64,000 bases of DNA from Dryococelus australis (lineage: Eukaryota > Arthropoda > Insecta > Phasmatodea > Phasmatidae): the NCBI GenBank assembly GCA_029891345.1, contig CM056994.1:60047251-60111250 (forward strand), read 5' to 3'. Both the position numbers and the translations under genes were made by a program. Under the pieces are notes generated by a model. The model saw only the letters and a list, made by a program, of their open reading frames with translations. It did no database searches and was not told where the DNA came from. Position 1 is the stretch's first letter. Each line of letters begins with the position of its first letter. Below are positions 56,107 to 64,000 of this stretch, piece by piece.

Positions 56107-59100
56107 CTCCGGTTTTACATCACTGGGACGCTACTCCCTCAGCGCGGGGGTGGATCGGCCCCTTATGAGGGACCTTGGCCACCCAGACGGTTCTCAGTTC
56201 GATTGTGGAGGTGAGAAGAGGTAACCTCCTCCCTCCCTCCACACCCATAAAAAATACTAAATGCTGCAGAGCAAACATTACTGTACAGGATTCCCAGGGT
56301 AGCGCCTGGGAGCTGTTTCCATAGCTGTGTTTTACTCTCCTTTTCCCTGCCTGCACGGGATAAAGGAGAGTGGTGAAGTCAATTGAATTAATCAGCGCGG
56401 AATTCTGAAGTTCAGGACTTGTGAAGTACTGTCACGAGCTCCCTGTGAGAAAGCTAGCGACAGTTTGGTATAAAAAAGCGGAAGTTATTAGCCAAACGAA
56501 GTTAAAATATCGATAGAAGTTGCTTTCCCATGACTGGAGTGGCAAGGACTATTATAATTAAAATTAATTATTTGTGTATTGTAGGGGCGAATTTAAGTTG
56601 CGCGAGAATTTAATTTCCGTGCAGTTGTTTCAGTATTTGCCTTAATATCTAGGGAATTAGTGTTAAAAAAACGTTAAAACATGTTAACTTGTGAGTAAAT
56701 GCATGTCTGAATGTACTGTGGCCAGCGATTAAAGAGGTAGTAAGACACGTAAAACATGTTAACTCGCGAAAGTCTGAGAGTAATATGGCTGGCGCGATGT
56801 TGGCGTGAAATTGTTTTGTTACAAGTGGGCGATTTTTGTTCCTGACCGATCGGAAAATTCCGGCCAGTTTCGGGGCTTAATTTCGATGAATTCGGGCTGT
56901 ATATATGTGCTGAAGGCGTGAATTAACAGTTTAAAAGTAGTTCTGAATAGGATTCTGTGTTGTTTATGTATCAAACCGGTAAAATTCGAAAGCAGAGCCA
57001 GGAAAACGCGTCGCGTGAGTGAAGGTTGGCTGTAACTTGGCCAGAGGGCTCTGATTGGCCGAGAGAACTTGGTGGGGTTGGCCTTACGAAGTTGCTCAAG
57101 AGATGGCAGCACGGTCGTTATTTTACCGTGAACAGCTTTTATTTGACACGGAAAAATTAAAGTATATTAAAAGATGTAAATAATATCATTTAATCGTTTT
57201 AAATATATGATTAGTGCTGCAAAACTTGAAATGCTAGTTTCTGGCTATATAAAAGGCTAAATAAATAACTTAAAAATCAGGTGCTGTTCACTGCAATAAA
57301 CAATTTATTTTTAAGTAAATATATACAATTTTAAGGAAGTTTAAAGTATCTAGGTAGCCAGTAATGTCAATTAGTTAATTATTTATTAAAGTAATTACTG
57401 TTCTTGTGGAGGGCAGAAAAAATTCTGTTGAACAATGCAAAACTATGTGCTGCAATCAGTTGGTTGTGACTAGAAAATATTCGCGATTTTGTCGCTCGTC
57501 ATAGTGATTAATATTTGTGTTATGTGTTTCGGAGTCGCTTCAGTACAGAGTAGGGAACAGTGGTCTGTTGCAGGCCAAGTTGTCGGACTAGGGTGCCGCA
57601 AATGCCGCCATGGCTTCGAGGAGAAGCCAGGATCTCTCTTGTTGTACCGTGACACTGCGGAGTTTGGGGATGTAGGGGTGGAAATGTGACATGCGTGGCG
57701 CGAAGTCGCATGCTCTAAGGAATTCCATGAATATATGGAAATCCTGCATAGCGCCTCACATCTCTCCTGGCGAATTTCGCTGGCGAGGGCGGGATTGAGG
57801 TGGTGTGTTTGTTGTTTCTGGGGTGTCAGGTGTAGGAGCTGTGTTGTGAGTAGGCGTAGAGGGTGTCTGCGAATATGACTTGCCTGGTTGTAATGTCCTG
57901 ACAGTGAACCTGGACGGGGCAGGAGGTTGTTTGACAGAAGTTGGTTTTTCTTTCGCAGTAGCAGTTCGCTTCTGCACCAAGTCCAGGAACATGGGGCAGG
58001 CTTTTAAAAAGGGTCGTGTGGTCACCTGCGCAGTTGCTCATGCTGGCTTGGATGTTATTGCGTTCATGGTGCAGGCAATCTCGGGGTGAGGGCCGGCGCA
58101 GTGTGGGCATTTTGTTGGCATTGAACAGTGGTTTTTTGTGTGGCCTAGGTCTAGACAATTACGGCATTGTGCCACGTCTGTCGGCCGTTTCTGGTATTGT
58201 CGTGGATGTATAATAGTCATGTTGATCTTCGTGACTGAGAGCAGAGGAGGGAGAGCAGTGTTCGGCGCCGCCGTAACACAGAAAAATCGTTGCGGATCCA
58301 ACGTGAATTTGTTCGGGTCTGTGTGATCTGGGATTCGTTTCTTGAACTGGTATATGTGCTGGATTGTGTAGCCGGCGCATTCAAGATCTGCCTTGATATC
58401 AGATATTTCAGTTGTGGGGTGGAGATCAAATATTACTTTTTGAGGGAGCTCGGAAGCTTGGCAAAAAGTTAAATAGTGGATGTAATTCGCTTCGAGCATT
58501 GTGCGAGCAGCTTGGTGGTGTTCTGGAATTTTTGTGAGGATTTGTGTTCCCTGAGCAGTGGGGAGAAGGGAGAACCCGTCCCTACTAATTGTTTGCAGTT
58601 TCTGGATAAGTAGATTATATTTAGTGGCGTCAGGGACCACTAATCTGAACTGAGTTTGTAGTTTTTGTTGTGTTTGAGGTGCAGCCGGCTGTGATTGGTG
58701 GGTGGGAATGCCTGAAGAACTAGTTTTTTTTTTTTTTTTACTGTTGAGGTCTTTTCTGTGACCTCTTGTAACAGGGAGAACCTCTTTTTAATAGGAATGT
58801 TGTTGGCCTGTGCCTCATACGACACTGAGTGGAGATGCTTGTTCTCCTGTGCGGTTCTTTTCTCAGGTGCGGAGGAGGTTCTGTCCCCCTTTCTTTTGAC
58901 CAGCTGAAAGTCAGTTTCCATGTTCATGTGCTCGTTCTCTGCCGTCGGTGTTGTTGGTCAGGAGGAAGCTGGTGTGCTGAGTGTTGTTGGTGTGGTTGGA
59001 GCTGAGAGAGTGGCTAGGAGTAGATCAATGTGGTCAAGAATACCCTGGGGAAAGATGTCGGACACTGATTGGTGATTTGGTCGTCTCTTGGCAAGTTCAA

Positions 59101-59462
59101 CCCATCTCTTATTCTTCTTGAAGTACTGCAGACTGTACGGGCCAGTTCCTGTCATCCATGACGGCTCAGTCGGCTTCCCGCCCGCCGCCAAGACCCGTGA
59201 GGGTGGTGGGGGAGGGGGAGGTTCTGTGTGGAGCGACTCGCGATGTGGTGTGTGCTACTGGCGAGAAAGTGTTGTTAAGAAAGTGCCTAAATCGGTGCTG
59301 TCCACTGTGGCCGCTGACCCACTAGGGGCTAGGCTCGAGTTGACCTGTTTCCAGGCCGACCACAGTGTACAGGGTGTGTGCCGCGAAGCTAGATGTCGTA
59401 GACAACAAGAAAAAGCAGGTCGCACCCTCCTTGGTCGGAGGACAAGGCTGGAGTGCGTGTGA
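56107..59462 (-). mobile_element. LINE insertion (Jockey-type) with 16-bp target duplication
   Basis: GGTAACAATTGACTTC occurs at 56091-56106 and again at 59463-59478, bracketing a 3.36-kb insertion whose gag-like ORF1 reads on the minus strand. No reverse transcriptase is recognisable between the gag and the 3' side, so the copy is internally deleted. A reverse-oriented 11-bp match, GAAGTCAATTG, at 56376-56386 is unexplained. Confidence 0.65.
57750..59191 (-). pseudogene. Jockey-type LINE ORF1 (gag with CCHC knuckles), broken
   Basis: The N-terminal part contains YFKKNKRWVELAKRR and a DIFPQGILDHIDLLLATLS helix, which I recognise from insect LINE gags. An in-frame TGA (about 58958) precedes a Lys-rich linker, and a frameshift near 58640 leads to a 200-codon block with a PRE_C2HC-like region. 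Two zinc knuckles follow: CRNCLDLGHTKNHC and CPHCAGPHPEIAC (about 58060-58180). A Pro/Thr-rich tail continues in shifted frames to about 57750. It would bind LINE RNA. Not functional as it stands. Confidence 0.75.
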
Positions 59463-59763
59463 GGTAACAATTGACTTCAGCAATAGATACGTAGTTATAT
59501 ACAAAAGCCAGCATATCCCATCAGTTGTAATTAAGATTTCCTTTTGAATACACAAAAGGAGTTCGAAGTAGTTCTATTCCCTGCCACTAGATCACATATT
59601 TTAAACAAATATTTGTAGTTATATTTGAATTAACAGAAACATTAGTGTAAAATTACAAATACTGTATTTGTTTTAGCAAATTACACATACAAATAAAATT
59701 ACGAAAAAATTTGTAGGTGTAAATATACGCTCACATATACTCCAGACTGTAATGCAAGTTTAC

Positions 59764-59764
59764 A

Positions 59765-59795
<31 letters not shown>

Positions 59796-59806
59796 GCGCC
59801 CGCGGT
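59764..59806. repeat. (CA)n(CG)n alternating tract
   Basis: Alternating purine-pyrimidine CA then CG dinucleotides, a sequence type prone to Z-DNA. Confidence 0.9.
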
Positions 59807-60461
59807 CATTGTAAAATTACACAATTGAAGATGTACAACTATACAATGACATTGGGTGTTCATACGACTATGTAGCAGTAAAAGTACATAAGTTAAGGTT
59901 TTAATATAGTAAGTTGGTGTATTTTTACACATACTTCAAAATGTGTAAAGTAACACCAACGTTATGTTTATTAAGTCATACACTAATGTATTTTCACCAA
60001 AGACATGTATTACTCTCGGATTATTAAGAAAACTTGTGTAAAATTACACGCACAGTAGTTATTTTTACAAATTGAACATACAAAATGTAAAATTACAAAA
60101 AATATGTGTAAATTTACACTTATTTTTTACAGTGAAAGACAGCGACTTTTAATGCAGGAAGCGGCCCGTCGAAGCACGGAACAAACTAGTGCGTGCTATT
60201 GGCCTTGATATAGTCAGCTCAGTCGCTGACTTGTTGCGTGTTGATGCGAAACGGACCTCGTGTCCAATTGGTTCCACCATTCCATTTGCGGTTTCCTATT
60301 GATTACACTGGGGCGCGTAAGGTCGTCTCATTGTGCTGACTGCAGGATAGTAATGGCAGCAACGACACAAACCTGCGCCTGTAGCCGCGACCAGCGACAC
60401 AGAAGTAACAGGGCCAAGTCCCAGCGACATTGTACCCGACATCGCTATCGTAGACTAAATG

Positions 60462-60655
60462 GGCTGTTCACGGTAAAGTGAGCACTTTTGAAAACCATCA
60501 TATTTGGAATACTAGTATATAAATATATTTTATTTAGTCTTGGGCGTTAACTTCCGAGTACGGTAGAATACACACGCTGTGTTTATTACTTACATGACAA
60601 TATTTATTTTAATAGGTGGTGGAAGGATAAAAAAAAATGGCTGAAAGGTAAAAGT
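60462..60655. mobile_element. Short-subfamily MITE, truncated
   Basis: It begins GGCTGTTCACGGTAAAGTGA. The interior (GGGCGTTAACTTCCGAG, GGTGGTGGAAGGATAAA) is the reverse of that at 22339, and the other terminus is not seen. Confidence 0.7.
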
Positions 60656-60763
60656 AACTACGATTTTCGTCTCCTGCGCATGTAGCCAACCTTGACTTTC
60701 CCCACCACACCATACACCTGTCAAAGTCTCATATCCATAGATGAGGAAAGTGTTGGTATATAT

Positions 60764-61605
60764 TGTTACAAGTCGCCAGGGTGTATCCGAGTTTGTGAGG
60801 AATAGAGGCTTTAATAAAAGTAAAACAGTTAAATTAAATTAATTTATTTACATACTATGTTATAAAATACACACAGCACACAGAACTAGTACTTGTTTCC
60901 ATTAGTGAGCGGAGTATTTAATGTCGATCTCTGTTATAATTAGGGGCCACGGTGGTTGAGCGGTTAGCCTGCTCGCCTGCCACCATTGCGATCCGGGTTC
61001 AATTCCCAGCCAGGTCACTCCAAATTTTCGCCGTTGGTGGGCGGGTTTTTGTCGGGGATCTCCAGTTTCACACGCCCTTTCATTCCGGCTCTGCTCCATA
61101 CTCATCGGCTCTCAAGACCTCGATGTCAAGAGCTGCCCAAATTTCCGTGACATTGTCTTTATACTAGCTATAGAGTCACTTCATCTTCACTTATTATTTA
61201 CACATGTAAAACTGCATCCGTCCAAATGTCTGCAACTCATCACGCATCAAGTCCCAGTTGGCTACGGTCCGGCAGGTCAGTCTTCTCCTCTACTTCCTCC
61301 CTTTCCTCACAGAATGCACGCGTTGGTCGCTGTCTTCGTTCGTCGCTTCGAGATGGTTCCACACTCGTTGCGCTAACGGCCGCCCACTACTCCAGACTCT
61401 CGACGCAGATGCATGTCGCGGCTCATATAGCTCAGCTGACCTGGCCTAGAAGGTTCTTCGCACCTCGCGTTGTGTGGGGGTGATGACAGTAAAATTCGCG
61501 CGGCAACTACCCAAGAAAGTTAATCTTCCAAGGAACGGGTGCGGCATCAGACCCGACAGCCTTATCGCGGCACGCGTCAGTGTAACGCGGCGGCTGTTTG
61601 TAACA
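60764..61605 (-). mobile_element. Solo LTR (Gypsy-like), minus strand, with SINE insertion
   Basis: The plus strand starts TGTTACAAGTCGCC and a matching TTTGTAACA lies at 61597-61605. Reverse-complement blocks match the LTR ending at 47813. The SINE at 60943-61150 is inserted within it. No 5-bp target duplication is evident, so the far boundary is tentative. Confidence 0.55.
60943..61150 (+). repeat. tRNA-derived SINE, slightly deleted
   Basis: GGGGCCACGGTGGTTGAGCGG starts the head; the body lacks the GTGCCGGACGATG segment; the tail ATCGGCTCTCAAGACCTCGA is present. It interrupts the LTR. Confidence 0.85.
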
Positions 61606-61609
61606 CTGC

Positions 61610-62107
61610 GAGCGTTCCTCTAGTAACCGGCGATGCCTTGTAGCACTGCGCTTCGCACGCCCGAGGGGGAGGGCAAGGGAATGGACACAGAGTGGCTGCA
61701 TATATCAATGTCTTAATTTTCAAAACACAAAACCTTTCATAGTAATAAAACTCTTTTGCCAATTTGAATTTAATCTAATTTAATTAAAAATCTGTTAGAG
61801 GTAGTGTACAACATCTCAAAGCACTTGTTTACATAAACACTGTTTTAACCTTAAGTCCTATGGTAGTCGTATTGGCAGAGAAGAAGTCCAATTGTGGAAC
61901 ATGGAGTGTCTACTGCCCACCTCAGAGCATGCACTCTACACTATTTTCCCTTTACTGTAACTATTCATCAGTGTTGACCATATGACTTTGAGAGTTGGAT
62001 GTGTGTGGGGTAGGTCAGTGTTGGGGTACACGCGCAGAAAACTAAAAATCGGCCTACCTCATCTTTAGTCTATGGGACGGCGCCGCACAACCTTACCAAA
62101 GTGTATA
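61610..62107. other. No gene recognised
   Basis: Mixed composition with no motifs or repeats that I could match elsewhere in the window. Confidence 0.4.
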
Positions 62108-62530
62108 GTCTGTTCACGGTAAAATGAGCACTTTTGAAAGCCCTGCTTAAGATCTACTTGTATGAACATTGTGTATTCTCCCGTCTTATGCAAAATTAAC
62201 ATTGCCATAGGCCTCGTCACTTTATTCAAGCGTCGGTCAAGTGCAATTGTGAAATTATTGCAAAAAAAATTGTTTTGGAAAAACTACTCATTTTTACCTT
62301 TCGATGCATTAAAAAAAAAAACAGAAAGTGAAAGAAATAATTATATATATCACAAATGGTTACCTGATACTTTTAATTCGACATTATGATATGGAACTAG
62401 TTTCCATTCATCGTTACCAACTTTACTGGGCGCATGCCACTCAGTTCGCCCATTAAAACACATGTATGTAGGGATAGTGACTTTTTTCTAAGGCTGATTT
62501 CAGAAGTGCTCACTTTATTGTGAACAGCCT
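62108..62530. mobile_element. GGCTGTTCACGG MITE, copy 9
   Basis: GTCTGTTCACGGTAAAATGA and GCTCACTTTATTGTGAACAG bound a typical 423-bp copy. Confidence 0.85.
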
Positions 62531-62655
62531 TTAAGGCATTTTCCTTCTCGGAACACCGCTTCTGTACACGCAGGTATCGCGTGGTCGAACAGCAGCCGCC
62601 GTTGCTAGGAAACGTCACTGTCAGTAGTTTCCCCGGGCCAAGTTCGCTCCCGAGG

Positions 62656-63455
62656 CAGGGTGTGGATGGAAATAGTACTATAATTATAGTATGTGTACAA
62701 AAATTTTGAGCTTCATACGAGCTACTATAGCAAATCCATTATAGTACACAGAATATTATAATTTTAAGGGAATCATACTATAATTTAACTATTTGTAGTG
62801 TACGTTTTTTAAATTTGGTTTGTGCGACAATTATCCTGCACAATGATAAACACACTAGAATGTAGTGTTTTTTTTTTTTTTAAACTAGCAAATGCTCTCA
62901 GGTAACACTGCCATAGAGGTTTCGTGAACTCTTGAAATGAAATTTGCATGTAACTGTTGCATTTACATCTTTTAAAAAGAGGTATCTCTCCTAGTTCATG
63001 TTCTTTGAAGTTAGATGAGTAGTTGGTTGTAAACATAGCTGGAATGAGGACACAGTTTTAATCAGAGCAATTGCATCGTTTTTCACCAAGATGAGTGGCA
63101 GTGTTCAGAATTTTGGAAAACACGCAAACTTTATTTAGGCAGCATGTAACCCGAATACCGCTTTATGATTTAAAAAATCTTTCTTTATATTTAGAGTAAT
63201 ACTTTTTATGTTTTCTCGTAGACAAACTCACCTTTAATTAACTTATGTGTCATATTAATTTCACAAATTTATTTTAATTATCGCATAATCTGCTGATAGT
63301 TGACTTGTGGATATTCTACTGCTGTTGTTTCTAAGTTAGGTTTGTAAATACAGTACTTGTTTACAATACTCGTGAGTGTACTGTAATTCTGTACAAAACA
63401 CTATAATTTTCATCTTCAGGTACAATATTTTTAACTTCCACAGTTTCCAACCCTG
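62656..63455. mobile_element. hAT-like MITE, second member
   Basis: It shares ends (CAGGG..GGATGGAAA and CAGTTTCCAACCCTG) and interior with 18945-19658, plus an extra stretch around 62930-63110 not present in that copy. Confidence 0.72.
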
Positions 63456-64000
63456 GTGGTGATGCGCCCCTCAGGAATCCGCGCGACTCGTCGGCTGGTG
63501 TGACAACGCACCGGCTGCCCATCGCAACCAAACACGGCGTCTCGGGACGAACGAACGAGGCAGTTCCTAGCAAAACTTCTTTCTCTCCCAGTCGACGTGT
63601 ACAACTATTACAGGAGTGTGACACGCACTTGTGGGCTGCAGGACTTCCTGGAATCGGAACTGGTAGGAAGCTGGGGCCAACAAACTAATCTACGTATACC
63701 GCTTGGGCCGAGTTCCAAAACGTCGCTGCAAGAAAGAAAAAATTAAGGGGAAATAAGAACTGATTAATACCGTCAGCTGAATACGAGGAAAACTGATTTA
63801 TTCTTCTTCATGCGCATGTCCCCAACGCTGGTCCACGGATGTCTAGCGGAACTGACTGTGTCACACCAGTTGAACAACGACGAGCCTGTCTGCTTATGTT
63901 TTTCTTTCAAACACAAAAGCAGTTTTCTCTTTCTTTATTATTTGTTTAATGCGTCTATTACATATTCCCTGGTTGCATCTTTAATTCAGTCACAATTGCA
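63456..64000. other. No gene recognised
   Basis: Mixed-composition DNA to the window edge, with no supported feature. Confidence 0.4.

Larger units (their letters stand above)
55623..60134. mobile_element. Possible large CACTGTAA-ended transposon enclosing a LINE
   Basis: CACTGTAATTTTTCACG at 55623 and TTATTTTTTACAGTG ending at 60134 are inverted. Both flanks contain many short GTAAAATTACAC-type motifs (55620-55960 and 59600-60130). No target duplication is clear and no transposase seen, so the span is tentative. Confidence 0.35.

Overview
The window looks like a gene-poor stretch of an arthropod nuclear genome, probably a large-genome insect (group not determined). Evidence: an intron-containing tRNA-Ile(UAU), several tRNA-derived SINE families, many small DNA transposons with 8-bp or TA target duplications, long AT/CA microsatellites, a Jockey-type LINE gag and Gypsy-like LTRs. 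I found no convincing ordinary host protein gene.

The main object is a decayed Polinton/Maverick (adintovirus-like endogenous DNA virus) at about 1.05-14.09 kb. From left to right it carries: a protein-primed family B DNA polymerase (+); a matrix metalloproteinase with cysteine switch and hemopexin-like repeats (+); major capsid protein (-); retroviral-type integrase with C-terminal chromodomain (-); a DUF8207-like/phospholipase A2 virion protein (+); a small Gly/Ala-rich hydrophobic virion protein (+); an adenain-type cysteine protease (+); an intact 210-residue orphan (+); packaging ATPase (-); and an intact penton-like capsid protein (+). After these come a 48-codon ORF between two hairpins and a short direct repeat of the polymerase N-terminus. 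Genes form convergent and divergent pairs. Convergent pairs meet at AT-rich palindromes, and most start codons sit in a TAATAAATG-like motif. Polymerase, protease, capsid, integrase and ATPase are all broken by stops and frameshifts. The integrase has lost its second catalytic Asp, and the metalloproteinase has Gly in place of its catalytic Glu.

The remaining 50 kb is nested repeats. One MITE family (ends begin GGCTGTTCACGGTAAA) occurs at about 13 loci and hosts other transposons; the most complex nest is at 33.8-36.4 kb and includes a mariner-like element with half a transposase. hAT-type MITEs with 8-bp duplications lie at 21.4, 23.3 and 30.0 kb. A tRNA-derived SINE recurs across the window, often with target duplications. 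A second, much older Polinton-type integrase/chromodomain remnant lies at 51.4-52.1 kb on the minus strand, inside a region bounded by inverted repeats at 49.3 and 53.2 kb. Other items are a head-to-head SINE palindrome (43.0-43.8 kb), a 31-bp satellite (54.9-55.3 kb), a LINE insertion with a 16-bp duplication (56.1-59.5 kb) and two related LTRs (47.2-47.8 and 60.8-61.6 kb).

The viral-type genes would once have formed one replication, packaging and virion module: polymerase and integrase for replication and insertion; capsid, penton, protease and ATPase for particle assembly; the PLA2 protein for membrane passage during entry; and a host-derived secreted protease as accessory cargo. As it stands the element cannot be autonomous.
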